In this document: one piece after another, positions 37,302-46,536 of the stretch
Numbering within the stretch: position 1 is the stretch's first letter
Layout: every line of letters starts with the position of its first letter
Origin: a virus
Length of the DNA: 57,499 nucleotides
Strand: one strand, 5' to 3'
IMG/VR virus record: IMGVR_UViG_3300011114_000805
Coordinates: 1-57,499 of that record
Made by a program: the position numbers and the translations under genes
Notes under the pieces: model-generated
The model's database searches: none
The model's input: only the letters and a program-made list of their open reading frames with translations
Told to the model about the DNA's origin: nothing

Positions 37302-38916
37302 AGCCCCTGGTATAAATGTCAATTATACTAAAGAACAATTTGACGAATATGTCAAGTGTGCTCGCGACCCAATTCACTTTATTGAAAACCATATTAAAAT
37401 TGTAACTCTAGATAAAGGTTTAAGTCCCTTTATCTTATATGATTATCAAAAAAACTTTATTCAGTCTATTCACGATAACCGATTTGTGGTATCAAAGTTT
37501 CCTCGACAGAGTGGTAAATCCAGTTGTGTACTTGGATATATCAACCATTATGTAAACTTTCATCCAGATGTTAAAGTTGCTATTCTTGCAAATAAACAAA
37601 AAACTGCAACTGAATTATTTAATAGACTTCAGTTAGCCTATGAAAATTTACCACAGTACTTACAACAAGGTGTGCTTGAGTGGAATAAAACTTCACTAAG
37701 TCTTGAAAATGGTTCCTCCGTTATGTGTGCGGCTACTTCGGCTTCAGCTATCCGTGGTGGTTCTTATAATTTTCTATTGTTAGATGAGTTTGCATATCTT
37801 CCACAAAATATTGCAGAAGAGTTTTATGCATCTACGTATCCGACCATTTCGGCGGGTACTACCTCAAAAATTATAATTGTTTCTACTCCTCATGGATTAA
37901 ACCATTTTCATAATACTTGGATTAATGCATGTAGACCCGAAGGACATCCACTCAAGAATAAATTTGTTCCAGTAGAAATTAGCTGGAGACAAGTTCCTCT
38001 GTATCCGGGTGGTCCCAACAGAGATGATGCATGGAAAACCGAAACTATTGCAAATACCAGTGCAGAACAGTTCAATCAAGAATTTGAATGTTCCTTTATT
38101 GGATCTTCCAATACACTTGTTTCATCATCTAAGCTGAACATTTTAGCCCCCAATGATCCTATTGAACAAACCCCAGAAGGTTTAAGGATCTTCGAACAGC
38201 CAGATCCAAACGGTATTTATTTTATAATGGCAGACGTTTCTCGTGGACAAGGTCAAGACTATTCTGCTTTTATTGTTATAGAAGGCAGTCAATCACCATA
38301 TAAAGTTGTTGCAAGCTTTCAAAATAACACCATTAGCCCGTTCTCTTTTCCAACTACCATTAAAGTGGTAGCCGAAAAATATAATGAAGCTTATGTGCTT
38401 ATTGAGGTAAATGATGTTGGTGGACAAGTTGCGTCAATACTTTATAACGATCTAGGTTATGAAAATTTGCTTATGACTCAAAATAAAGGAATGAAGGGTC
38501 AAGTATTGTCTCAGGGATTTGCTCGCGGTAGAGCTGAATTTGGTCTCAGAACAACCACGCAGACCAAAAAAATTGGTTGTGCAGTACTCAAACGGTTAGT
38601 GGAAGAAGACAAAATCTATTTAAACGACGAACGGATCATGAAAGAACTGATGTCGTTTGTATCAAAAGCAAACAGTTTTCGGGCAGAAGATAACCACAGT
38701 GATGATTTGGTTATGTGTCTAGTATTTTATTCTTGGTTAACTCGCCAAGAGTATTTTGCTGACTTAATTGAGACTGCTAAGAATAAATATTCTCAGAATG
38801 AAACAAACCCGGAAGATGACAATACATTGTTTATGATGAGTGCAGATGAACGGGATCCAGATGAAGTCACAAAAGATGGTTGGTCGGATGGAAATTTTGT
38901 TTGGTTTCCGACATAA
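37258..38916 (+). CDS. 17: terminase large subunit gp17
   Basis: This is the DNA-packaging motor. The Walker A-type loop is RQSGKSS (83-89) and Walker B LLLDE (173-177). HFHNTWINA follows the coupling motif region (IIVSTPHG). The RNase H-fold nuclease begins with the Asp of MADVSRGQGQDYSAF (Asp326), and the later acidic residues lie in VLIEVNDVGG and DNHSDDLVMCL. Length 552 against 610 in T4. GGAGG lies 8-12 bases upstream of the ATG. Gene order 16-17-18 is canonical. Confidence 0.95.
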   Translation: MSQPRTGYRSNPNLKAPGINVNYTKEQFDEYVKCARDPIHFIENHIKIVTLDKGLSPFILYDYQKNFIQSIHDNRFVVSKFPRQSGKSSCVLGYINHYVNFHPDVKVAILANKQKTATELFNRLQLAYENLPQYLQQGVLEWNKTSLSLENGSSVMCAATSASAIRGGSYNFLLLDEFAYLPQNIAEEFYASTYPTISAGTTSKIIIVSTPHGLNHFHNTWINACRPEGHPLKNKFVPVEISWRQVPLYPGGPNRDDAWKTETIANTSAEQFNQEFECSFIGSSNTLVSSSKLNILAPNDPIEQTPEGLRIFEQPDPNGIYFIMADVSRGQGQDYSAFIVIEGSQSPYKVVASFQNNTISPFSFPTTIKVVAEKYNEAYVLIEVNDVGGQVASILYNDLGYENLLMTQNKGMKGQVLSQGFARGRAEFGLRTTTQTKKIGCAVLKRLVEEDKIYLNDERIMKELMSFVSKANSFRAEDNHSDDLVMCLVFYSWLTRQEYFADLIETAKNKYSQNETNPEDDNTLFMMSADERDPDEVTKDGWSDGNFVWFPT

Positions 38917-38925
38917 AAAATAGTA

Positions 38926-38933
38926 TATAAATA
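38926..38933 (+). promoter_or_regulatory. late promoter TATAAATA for the sheath gene
   Basis: A perfect late element 15 nt before the ATG at 38949, with GAGGA as ribosome-binding site between. This is the conventional arrangement, in contrast to the leaderless ones. Confidence 0.7.
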
Positions 38934-38948
38934 CTAACGAGGAACAAT

Positions 38949-40808
38949 ATGGCATTCAAAACAGCACCATCTAATGTAACACCAGTTAATCCATTTAACG
39001 ATTTTTTGGATCCAAGTAAGGCAAAATGGGTACGAGAAATACCATTAGACGATGTGACTAAGCGCGCCGTAATAGCATTCTCTGCAGGAAATTATAATAC
39101 TACAATAGGTGGCGGACCAGCAAACAGAGGTTTAACTGCTTCTGGTTTATATGGATTATTAAGAATTGCACAAGCTTCTAATGTACCCGAAGTTCAACTA
39201 TATCCAAATGTAACTGGGACTAACCCTTCTGCATACGATATCTCCACTCAATCGTTTGTATACGATAATCCAACTATCTTTGTGAATCATTTAAATAGTA
39301 TTCATAACAATATTAATAATGTTATACGTCAATTCATTCCTCCTAATACATGGGATGCCAAGGATGCAAATGGCGTATCGGAAGCTCCTCTATCAAATAT
39401 TTCTACAACAAATGCATTTAATTTTGTAAATAATATATTTTTACCTGGATCATATACAGGAAATACATTAACTGCACAGTTACCGGCTTTAACCGGTGTT
39501 GCTACTACTATAGAAGGCCAACAAGACTATATTGGAAGAGGAATTACCGGAGCATTTACTAATCTCGATACAGTTAATCGAGAGTATTATTTAAGTAGAA
39601 CGGGTATGGAATTTTATACCGTACTCACAGCTCTTGCATATGGCGCAAAAGTAGTTGTTTGTGGCAATTATAATTCCTTAGCAAGCTTTGCCCCTCCACT
39701 TAGTGTAATGACTAATATAGATGCATTTATTACTTTAGATATGGGTACTTACCTTGACGGGCAGGGTATTACCTCTGCCACATCAGATTCACGTTTAATA
39801 TATGGTGGAAGTGAAAATGCATATGCTCTAGGTAATACATTTAATTTCTGTCACGGTCTTACTGCACAATGGTTAAATAGTATTTACACAGAAATTACGA
39901 AACGAAATAATTTAGTAAATAGTTCATTAGATGATAATGCGCCGGTGGCGACTAAATCAGCTTATATTATTCATGCTGGGTTGTCTGGTGCCGCTATCTC
40001 ACTGGCACAAAACTCAATAAATAATACTTTTAGTGATGTATATCGTTATCCTGGTTTTAACGGACAATCATCATTATATCAAAATGTTCTTAATACTGAT
40101 GGATTGACCGCATATACATTATTAGAAGAGCCATATCTTAATAGATTAATGTGTGTAATGGGAAAGAAAAATCTAGATATCAATAGTTCTAACTTTGGAC
40201 ATCCTTCAACAAAAATACTTAGAATACAAATTCCTCTAGTTGCAGATGTAGCAGGTTCAATACAACGAGCGAAAGCAAATAATAGTATTTACCAATCTTC
40301 TGTGGGTCTTGTAAATTCTACAGTTTTAAATGTTGATAGTATAACACCAACAATCAATAGTAATAGTAGTCAGGCTAATACTTTACGAGAGAGACGTGTT
40401 AATTTCTATATTCAAGCAAGTAATGGTAAATATATTTTATCTACAGATTTAGTTGGGGCAACATCACCACTAGGACTAATTGGTATAGAAGATAGAGTTG
40501 GTGTTACGTCAATGAAACGTGTAATTACGAAACTTACACAAGATCTTTTAGATGGGTTTGTGGGAGTACTTAATAATGAAAGTACGCGTACAACAATAGT
40601 TAATGCTATTAAAACTGCAATTGACCTTAATGACGGATTACGTAATTCATTAATTAAACCAACAGAGGTAGTAGTAAACCCTGTTACAAACAATAATACG
40701 TTAATATCTGTAACAGTAACGTTCTACCCAAGGCAAGCATCATTTGGGACAGAGGGAGATTCAAACATTCTTGGTTATTCTCTAACAGTTACTGCTTCTA
40801 CTGTATAA
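38949..40808 (+). CDS. 18: tail sheath protein gp18
   Basis: Position between gp17 and gp19 and length (619; T4 659) fit gp18. The C-terminal third shows the sheath domain order: IPLVADVAGSIQRAKANNSIYQSSVGLVN, then LRERRVNFYIQ..NGKYILSTDLVGATSP, DRVGVTSMKRVITKLTQDLLDGFVGVLNNESTRTTIVNAIKTAI, ending in ISVTVTFYPRQA. The N-terminal part lacks the usual SPGV.i.E.D motif, so it is a diverged sheath. The sheath contracts on infection. Confidence 0.75.
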   Translation: MAFKTAPSNVTPVNPFNDFLDPSKAKWVREIPLDDVTKRAVIAFSAGNYNTTIGGGPANRGLTASGLYGLLRIAQASNVPEVQLYPNVTGTNPSAYDISTQSFVYDNPTIFVNHLNSIHNNINNVIRQFIPPNTWDAKDANGVSEAPLSNISTTNAFNFVNNIFLPGSYTGNTLTAQLPALTGVATTIEGQQDYIGRGITGAFTNLDTVNREYYLSRTGMEFYTVLTALAYGAKVVVCGNYNSLASFAPPLSVMTNIDAFITLDMGTYLDGQGITSATSDSRLIYGGSENAYALGNTFNFCHGLTAQWLNSIYTEITKRNNLVNSSLDDNAPVATKSAYIIHAGLSGAAISLAQNSINNTFSDVYRYPGFNGQSSLYQNVLNTDGLTAYTLLEEPYLNRLMCVMGKKNLDINSSNFGHPSTKILRIQIPLVADVAGSIQRAKANNSIYQSSVGLVNSTVLNVDSITPTINSNSSQANTLRERRVNFYIQASNGKYILSTDLVGATSPLGLIGIEDRVGVTSMKRVITKLTQDLLDGFVGVLNNESTRTTIVNAIKTAIDLNDGLRNSLIKPTEVVVNPVTNNNTLISVTVTFYPRQASFGTEGDSNILGYSLTVTASTV

Positions 40809-40827
40809 TACTTCTAAAGGTTCTTAA

Positions 40828-41400
40828 ATGGCTAATAATCAAACAATTTCAGAATTTAAAAATGGATTTAAAGGTGGAACTCGCGCCAATAGATTCAATG
40901 TTGTGTTTAATTGGCCCACTGATATTGAAAATCCACCCACGACTTTAATTTATCATGCAACTGCAGCAAAATTACCAGAATCAGAATTGGGTAGTATTTC
41001 AATACCATACCGTGGGCGGGTAGCACATTATGCTGGTGACCGAGACTATAAACCATGGACTGTTACCTTTATTGATGATACTGGAACTAATGCATCATGG
41101 TTAGCGTTTCACCAATGGGCTGATTTATTAAGTTCACACACACAAAATACTGTTGCTGATACAACGTATTCTAATGGTGAAAATTTAAAAGAAATTATTT
41201 TTAATCAATTAAGAGATCCTAGTTCTGGTGGCACTGATACAACTACCGGCCATACAACGTTTAGAACAATAAGCTTAAAACATGCGTGGCCATCTGAAGT
41301 CGGTCAAATTGGTTTAGATATGGGTGAAGGTGGTAGTTTAGTTTCATTCAGTGTAACATTTACATATGATTATTATGATATTACTGGGGGTATAAGCTAA
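40828..41400 (+). CDS. 19: tail tube protein gp19
   Basis: Clear tube-protein signatures: GGTRANRFNVVFNWP, then ATAAKLPESELGSISIPYRGRVAHYAGDRDYKPWTVTFIDD, F.QWADLL and a C-terminal VSFSVTFTYDYYD. gp19 hexamers stack into the tail tube through which DNA passes. Length 190 (T4 163). It is followed immediately by a second tube-like gene. Confidence 0.9.
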   Translation: MANNQTISEFKNGFKGGTRANRFNVVFNWPTDIENPPTTLIYHATAAKLPESELGSISIPYRGRVAHYAGDRDYKPWTVTFIDDTGTNASWLAFHQWADLLSSHTQNTVADTTYSNGENLKEIIFNQLRDPSSGGTDTTTGHTTFRTISLKHAWPSEVGQIGLDMGEGGSLVSFSVTFTYDYYDITGGIS

Positions 41401-41402
41401 AC

Positions 41403-41981
41403 ATGGATCTATCATCATTTAAAAGTGCTTTTTCTGGAGGTACTCGCGCAAACCGATTTTTGGTAAGCGGGAGTATTGGTGTTGGTCCAGTATCCACAGT
41501 ACTCACAGCTAGAACATTTCATATAAGATCTACTTTTATTCCACCTATTACAAACATAACATTAGAATTACATGGTTATGGTAGAAAAGTACATATTCCT
41601 GGTGATAGACAATATGCTCCGTGGCAAATATCTGTATATGATGATATAAATGGTTCTTCTACTTCTGGTTCAGGTACTAGTACTGTAAATTCCAATCTAT
41701 GGAGAGATTTTTCAATTTGGCATAATAAAATTAATAATCATGTAAATAATAATAGTGATGCTGTTACTGGAACATCTTTTACTCTTTATAAACAAACTTG
41801 GCAAATTCAACATTTAGATTTAGATGGTGTTGCCATAAAAACCTTTACTATGAATGGTTGCTGGCCAAAAACTATAAGTGCCATAGATCATAATATGACA
41901 AATAGAAATTTTTTGAATACTTTTTCAGTTGTTATGTTATACGATGATATTGTAATTGATGGTGCTGATACCCAAGCATAA
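41403..41981 (+). CDS. second tail-tube-like protein, gp19 paralogue (192 aa)
   Basis: It shares GGTRANRFLVSGSIG, then HGYGRKVHIPGDRQYAPWQISVYDD and SIWHNKIN with gp19, but has a Ser/Gly/Thr-rich insert (about 81-98) and a different C-terminus. It starts two bases after gp19. It may form a specialised ring at one end of the tube, or be a minor tube subunit. Which of the two is the major tube protein is judged only by closeness to the family; the first fits better. Confidence 0.75.
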   Translation: MDLSSFKSAFSGGTRANRFLVSGSIGVGPVSTVLTARTFHIRSTFIPPITNITLELHGYGRKVHIPGDRQYAPWQISVYDDINGSSTSGSGTSTVNSNLWRDFSIWHNKINNHVNNNSDAVTGTSFTLYKQTWQIQHLDLDGVAIKTFTMNGCWPKTISAIDHNMTNRNFLNTFSVVMLYDDIVIDGADTQA

Positions 41982-42005
41982 AAATAAATCTTGATTTAAT
42001 TGTAC

Positions 42006-42012
42006 CTAAATA
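42006..42012 (+). promoter_or_regulatory. late promoter for the portal operon
   Basis: CTAAATA ends 15 nt before the ATG at 42028, leaving a short leader with GAAAGA. Confidence 0.55.
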
Positions 42013-42027
42013 TTGTGAAAGATCAAC

Positions 42028-43593
42028 ATGGCTATAGAATTTTTTGGATTTGAATTTGGAAAGAAACGCCCGGAAGAGTCCCCAGATGTAATGGTAGGAC
42101 CGAAGCGATTAGTTGCTACAGAAGACTTTGACGGTACTGTAGCAGTAGAAGCCGGTGGTGTATTCGGTACATACATCGACTATTCTACTACGCTTAAAGA
42201 CGAAAATGCGAATATCGTTCAATACAGAAATATGTCACTCTACCCTGAAGTAGATGCGGCTGTTGATGAGATTGTAAACGCATCTATTGTCTGGGGTACA
42301 GACCGTAAACCTATTAAATTGGATCTTACGACTGTTCCATTATCAGATCAAGTAAAACGTAAAGTCCATAATAGCTTTGATCGCATTCTAAAGATGCTTG
42401 ATTTTAATGCTAAAGCATATGAAGTTTTTAGACGTTGGTACGTCGATGGTAAATTATTTTATTACATTATTATTGACGAAAAGAATCCAAAAGAAGGTAT
42501 CAAGGAATTGATTCCTCTGGATCCACTCAAAACTAAGAAAATTAAAAATATAGAAAAAGAAGCCGCAAGTGTAGCTTCTGGTACAGTTGCTTTAATTAAA
42601 AATATTGAAGAGTTTTATCTATATTCAAATACAGATAAAGATTCGTACATTACAACTCCAAATCAAGGAATTAAAATTTCCAAAGATGCCATTTCATATG
42701 TCCACTCTGGAATGGTTGATTTAAACACTAAACGTGTAATTGGTTATTTACACAAAGCCATTCGTCCAGTGAATATGCTTCGACAACTTGAAGATGCCTT
42801 GATGGTATACCGTGTTGCTCGTGCACCTGAACGTAGAGCATTTTACGTCGATGTTGGTCAGTTACCTAAACAAAAAGCCGAACAATATCTTCGTGATATG
42901 ATGTCACGATTCAGAAACAAGATTGTATATAATCAGGGTACAGGAGAAATTAAAGATGATAAAAATTTTCTATCGGTTCTTGAAGATTATTGGATTCCAC
43001 GTAGAGAAGGCTCCAAAGGAACAGAAATCCAAGTGTTGCCAGGTGGACAAGCCATGTCGCAAATCGAAGACGTTGACTACTTCAAAAAGAAGTTGTTCGC
43101 GGCACTAAATGTTCCGAGTAGTAGACTTGATGCCAGTAGTGGTTTTAATATGGGTCGAGCAGCAGACATCTCAAGAGAAGAACTTAAATTCTATAAGTTC
43201 ATTGAGCGTCTTAGACATCAGTTTAGTCAAATCTTTTTACATACATTACGTGTTGAACTATTGTTGACTGGTACATTGACAGAAGAAGATTGGAATTCAG
43301 TAAAGTATTATTTTCAATTTGAATTTAACACTGACAATTATTTCTGGGATCTGAAAGAAGCCGAAATTCTTTCTGAACGATTAAAAATGGTTTCTATAGC
43401 TGAAGGTTATGTTGGAAAATATATCTCAAATAGCTATATCAAGAAAAATGTTTTACGTCTTACAGATGAGCAGATTAAGATTATGGATATGGAAATCCAA
43501 GAAGATAACATGAAACTACAAGCTGAACAAGCTGTTCTTGCTGCACAACAACAAGCAGCAGGAGTCCCACCAGAGGAAGCAGCCGCTACATGA
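42028..43593 (+). CDS. 20: portal protein gp20
   Basis: Typical gp20: YRNMSLYPEVDAAVDEIVNASIVW near the N-terminus, FNAKAYEVFRRWYVDGKLFYYIIIDEKNPKEGIKELIPLDPLK, and AIRPVNMLRQLEDALMVYRVARAPERRAFYVDVGQLPKQKAEQYLRDMMSRFRNKIVY. The conserved LPGGQ...IEDV.YF..KLF.ALNVP.SRL follows. Length 521 (T4 524). Twelve copies form the DNA channel at the head vertex and start prohead assembly. A basic/Gln-Ala-rich tail ends the protein. It overlaps the next gene by ATGA. Confidence 0.95.
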   Translation: MAIEFFGFEFGKKRPEESPDVMVGPKRLVATEDFDGTVAVEAGGVFGTYIDYSTTLKDENANIVQYRNMSLYPEVDAAVDEIVNASIVWGTDRKPIKLDLTTVPLSDQVKRKVHNSFDRILKMLDFNAKAYEVFRRWYVDGKLFYYIIIDEKNPKEGIKELIPLDPLKTKKIKNIEKEAASVASGTVALIKNIEEFYLYSNTDKDSYITTPNQGIKISKDAISYVHSGMVDLNTKRVIGYLHKAIRPVNMLRQLEDALMVYRVARAPERRAFYVDVGQLPKQKAEQYLRDMMSRFRNKIVYNQGTGEIKDDKNFLSVLEDYWIPRREGSKGTEIQVLPGGQAMSQIEDVDYFKKKLFAALNVPSSRLDASSGFNMGRAADISREELKFYKFIERLRHQFSQIFLHTLRVELLLTGTLTEEDWNSVKYYFQFEFNTDNYFWDLKEAEILSERLKMVSIAEGYVGKYISNSYIKKNVLRLTDEQIKIMDMEIQEDNMKLQAEQAVLAAQQQAAGVPPEEAAAT

Positions 43594-44015
43594 TGAGCTC
43601 ATTAAGAATTGAAAAACTTATTGGTGAGCTTTCAGAAGGAAATGAAGATCTGTTTGCTGAAGGTCTCATGCAAGAATTGGAGATTCGAAAGCAAGAAATT
43701 TGTAAGAATTTATCTATCAAAATTTTTGAATCTATAGTCAAGGAACCCGTAGATAAGACTGTAGATGTGAACAATGACGTTAAACAACTGATAGAAACTA
43801 TTACCCACACAGAATCACAAAAAAATATAAAAATGCAATTTAAAAATGCATCTATTCTAAATATTTCTGAAAATGATATTAAACCAATTAAAATGCTTTT
43901 TGACCAACTCAGCCAAGACAATCAAAAACTTATGGCAAAAAATTTATTTGAGAATCAGCAGCACTTTAAACAAACTTTGGAATTTGCTAAAAAAGTAAAA
44001 GGACTCACAAAATGA
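43590..44015 (+). CDS. prohead core protein, gp68-like (141 aa)
   Basis: It lies between gp20 and the acidic core protein, where T4 has gp67 and gp68, and its length equals that of T4 gp68 (141). The sequence is charged and helical with IRKQEICKNLSIKIFES, and a C-terminal helix MLFDQLSQDNQKLMAKNLFENQQHFKQTLEFAKK. Core proteins are scaffold components degraded by gp21. Sequence identity to T4 gp68 is not evident to me, so the call rests on position and composition. Confidence 0.6.
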   Translation: MMSSLRIEKLIGELSEGNEDLFAEGLMQELEIRKQEICKNLSIKIFESIVKEPVDKTVDVNNDVKQLIETITHTESQKNIKMQFKNASILNISENDIKPIKMLFDQLSQDNQKLMAKNLFENQQHFKQTLEFAKKVKGLTK

Positions 44016-44302
44016 CCGACAAACTAGCCCTGATCGAATCAATCGTTAACGAAAACGCAGTAGATTTTCGTCAAATAGTTAATCAAGTTTTACTTGAAAA
44101 ATTATCTGTTCGTCTTGAAGAAGAGTATCAAGATGTTTCTAAGACCATGTTCACCCTTTCTGAAGCAGATGAAACCGAAGAAGAAGCAGAGGGCGAAGAA
44201 GAAGCCGATGAAACTGATGAAGAAGAGGAAACCGAAGAAGGCGAAGAGCTTCCACAAGATTTCCAGAATGACCGCCAACGTCACAGTTACGGAGCGTACT
44301 AA
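44012..44302 (+). CDS. 67: acidic prohead core protein, gp67-like (96 aa)
   Basis: Residues 1-45 hold the marine gp67 pattern LIESIVNENAVDFRQIVNQVLLEKLSVRLEEEYQDVSKTMF. Residues 52-80 are almost pure Glu/Asp, as in gp67-type core proteins, which help to shape the prohead and are degraded to peptides that remain in the head. The start overlaps the previous stop by ATGA. Length 96 (T4 80). Confidence 0.7.
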   Translation: MTDKLALIESIVNENAVDFRQIVNQVLLEKLSVRLEEEYQDVSKTMFTLSEADETEEEAEGEEEADETDEEEETEEGEELPQDFQNDRQRHSYGAY

Positions 44303-44304
44303 AC

Positions 44305-44949
44305 ATGAAACTTATCACCGAATTAGTAGAAGATGTAAAATACATTGAAGAAAGCAATAAAGACGGTGGTAAGGATTATTACATTGAAGGAGTATTCCTT
44401 CAGAGTGAAGTACAAAACCGCAATGGTCGCGTATATCCTACCCCAACTTTAATCAAAGAGTGCCGTCGATATATTCGTGAATATGTCGATAAGGGTCGTG
44501 CATTGGGTGAGCTTAATCATCCAACTGGTCCAACGGTAAATCTTGATCGTGTATCACACATGGTCAAATCACTCAATGAGTCTGGTAGAGATATCATTGG
44601 TCGTGCAAAAGTTCTTAAAACTCCAATGGGTGACATTGTTAAAAACCTCATCGCAGAAGGAGCTAAACTTGGTGTTTCTAGCCGTGGTATGGGCTCGCTC
44701 AAATCACGTGGCGGTTACCAAGAAGTTCAAGAAGATTTCATGTTAGCAGCCATTGATATCGTTGCTGACCCTTCTGCCCCAAATGCTTTCGTAAACGGAA
44801 TCATGGAAGGTAAGGAGTGGGTATGGGAAAATGGTATTCTTCAACCACAAGTTATTGAGTCCTATCATCAGACAATCAAGAAAAGTTCAAGCCGAAATCT
44901 TGAAAAGAATATGATTCACGTATTCAAGAAGTTCTTAAAAAGTATATGA
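44305..44949 (+). CDS. 21: prohead core protease gp21
   Basis: This is a serine protease (peptidase family S77) that matures the prohead by cutting after [LI]xE. His72 in GELNHP and Ser125/126 in KLGVSSRGMGS are the visible catalytic region. Other matches are YYIEGVFLQSEVQNRNGRVYPTPTL and LAAIDIVADPSAPNAFVNGIMEG. Length 214 (T4 212). Its own start, MKLITELVE, has the same layout as its targets, in line with self-cleavage. It presumably processes the candidate targeted proteins of this window. Confidence 0.95.
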   Translation: MKLITELVEDVKYIEESNKDGGKDYYIEGVFLQSEVQNRNGRVYPTPTLIKECRRYIREYVDKGRALGELNHPTGPTVNLDRVSHMVKSLNESGRDIIGRAKVLKTPMGDIVKNLIAEGAKLGVSSRGMGSLKSRGGYQEVQEDFMLAAIDIVADPSAPNAFVNGIMEGKEWVWENGILQPQVIESYHQTIKKSSSRNLEKNMIHVFKKFLKSI

Positions 44950-45449
44950 GAAATTCATCTTTAAAACTTTTGTTTTATATTTCTGAAGCATCTGGCTTTA
45001 GTCGTTCTTCTAGGTCTGTTGGTCCATCGCCATCAGTGGAAGCCTTAACTAAAACAAAGCCTGGTATTCCAATGCCCAAATCAAGTGGAACAAAGAAAAT
45101 TTATCCGGGAGTAGATCCAAGAGTTTTGGGGAAGAATAACAAAGCAGGACAATTAGCAGCAGAAGCTGGAGAGTTTGCTAATAATTTACGCTTAATCCCA
45201 GGTAAAGATCTACCGGGTGCTGGAACTACTGCAATCACTACTGGTGAGATGGCACTCGAACTTTCTAGATCATTTAATGCTCCTGCTATATTACAAGCAG
45301 AAGTAGATGCACAACAAGAAGGTGTACGTAGTATGTCAAATGTTAGTAATTTTTATAAAAATCTTGGTAATGCCCCGGTATCTCCATTACGACCAAAATC
45401 TTCGTTAATCCAAAGTATTACAGATTTGCTAAAAATACCAAAACCATAA
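44946..45449 (+). CDS. protein with ISE cleavage-site N-terminus between gp21 and gp22 (167 aa)
   Basis: The N-terminus reads NSSLKLLFYISE followed by Ala-Ser, a near match to a capsid-targeting peptide with a gp21 site after ISE. The rest is Gly/Ser/Pro/Lys-rich, then a helical segment AGQLAAEAGEFANNLRLIP. T4 has no gene between 21 and 22, so this is an insertion in a conserved block. The ATGA overlap with gp21 couples expression to the protease. I infer an internal head protein; the family is unknown. Confidence 0.6.
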   Translation: MRNSSLKLLFYISEASGFSRSSRSVGPSPSVEALTKTKPGIPMPKSSGTKKIYPGVDPRVLGKNNKAGQLAAEAGEFANNLRLIPGKDLPGAGTTAITTGEMALELSRSFNAPAILQAEVDAQQEGVRSMSNVSNFYKNLGNAPVSPLRPKSSLIQSITDLLKIPKP

Positions 45450-45488
45450 TTTTTATAGTATTGAAAAATACTGAACTCACATAATTAA

Positions 45489-45495
45489 CTAAATA
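45489..45495 (+). promoter_or_regulatory. late promoter for gene 22
   Basis: CTAAATA ends 20 nt before the ATG at 45516. AAAGGA lies between as ribosome-binding site. Confidence 0.6.
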
Positions 45496-45515
45496 ATAAA
45501 GTATAAAGGATCAAC

Positions 45516-46496
45516 ATGAGCAAACAATCAAATAACGACTATTTAATGAGTATTATCAAGGAAAACGTAGGCGCACAACAAGACTTTACCTATGATGCAA
45601 ATGGTAAAGGTGGCTATGCCTCAAACGGTGCTACTAGTTTTATTGCCCAACCTGTTGCCCCAATGGGGATTGCACAGATGAATCAGGCTTCCCGTAATCC
45701 AAAGGCACCTGTTGATAATGATCAATACGCAATGGAACAAGAAGAAGAAGACGAAGAAGAAATGCAAGAGGCAATTGATTTTGAGAATAGCCTCCGTTCA
45801 CTTTTGGCCGAAGTAAATGTATCTGAAAATTTCTTCATCCAAGCCAAGACAATTTTTGAGTCAGCAGTTGACCAAAAGTTAAAGGCTATTGCTAATGAGA
45901 TTGCACCAGCTCTTCAAGAAAACTTTGAATCTAAGCTTGGTGAAATCACCGTAAACCTTACCGAAAAAATTGATGACTATCTAGATTACGTAGTCGAAGA
46001 GTGGATGCAAGATAACCAATTAGCAGTCGAAGGTGGTATCAAATCTACCTTGGCTGAGAACTTCATCTTGGGTCTCAAGAAACTCTTTGAAATGCATTAC
46101 GTTGATGTTCCTGCCGAGAAGTACAATGTCATTGATGGTCTCTATGAGCAGACCTCACATCTTCAAGGCGACCTCAACCATGTTCTGAATGAGAACATTG
46201 CCCTCAAGAAACAACTTCTTATCTCTGAATGCGCTGGTATCTTTGTAAATGAAACCAAGGATCTTGCTGACACTCAGATTGAAAAGCTTGCTTCACTCAT
46301 TGAAAATATTGAGTTTAGCACCCTAGAAGAATACAAAACTAAACTTTCTACTCTCAAGGAACACTACCTTGGAAGCAGAGTTGCCATCCCAGAACAGTAT
46401 GTTCCGGAAATGACATTTAGCAAGGCTGCAAGTGTACCAACCACTCTAATCGAGAATTACACTCACACCTTAGACCGTTTGGCTAAGAAACTTTAA
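45516..46496 (+). CDS. 22: prohead core scaffold protein gp22
   Basis: This is the main internal scaffold. It is long and helical and very Glu-rich (EQEEEDEEEMQEAIDF). It has the family block IANEIAPALQENFESKLGEITVNLTEKIDDYLDYVVEEWMQDNQLAVEGGIKSTLAENFILGLKKLFEMHYVDVP and the C-terminal EISTLEEYKTKLSTLKE type segment. Length 326 (T4 269). Multiple [LI]xE sites allow full digestion by gp21. Codon use is richer in C/G-ending codons, as expected for an abundant protein. Confidence 0.9.
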   Translation: MSKQSNNDYLMSIIKENVGAQQDFTYDANGKGGYASNGATSFIAQPVAPMGIAQMNQASRNPKAPVDNDQYAMEQEEEDEEEMQEAIDFENSLRSLLAEVNVSENFFIQAKTIFESAVDQKLKAIANEIAPALQENFESKLGEITVNLTEKIDDYLDYVVEEWMQDNQLAVEGGIKSTLAENFILGLKKLFEMHYVDVPAEKYNVIDGLYEQTSHLQGDLNHVLNENIALKKQLLISECAGIFVNETKDLADTQIEKLASLIENIEFSTLEEYKTKLSTLKEHYLGSRVAIPEQYVPEMTFSKAASVPTTLIENYTHTLDRLAKKL

Positions 46497-46501
46497 ATTT
46501 A

Positions 46502-46508
46502 CTAAATA
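46502..46508 (+). promoter_or_regulatory. late promoter for the major capsid gene
   Basis: CTAAATA ends 28 nt before the ATG at 46537. CAGGAG lies downstream as ribosome-binding site. Confidence 0.65.
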
Positions 46509-46536
46509 ATTTTAATCCACAGGAGATACTAATAAA

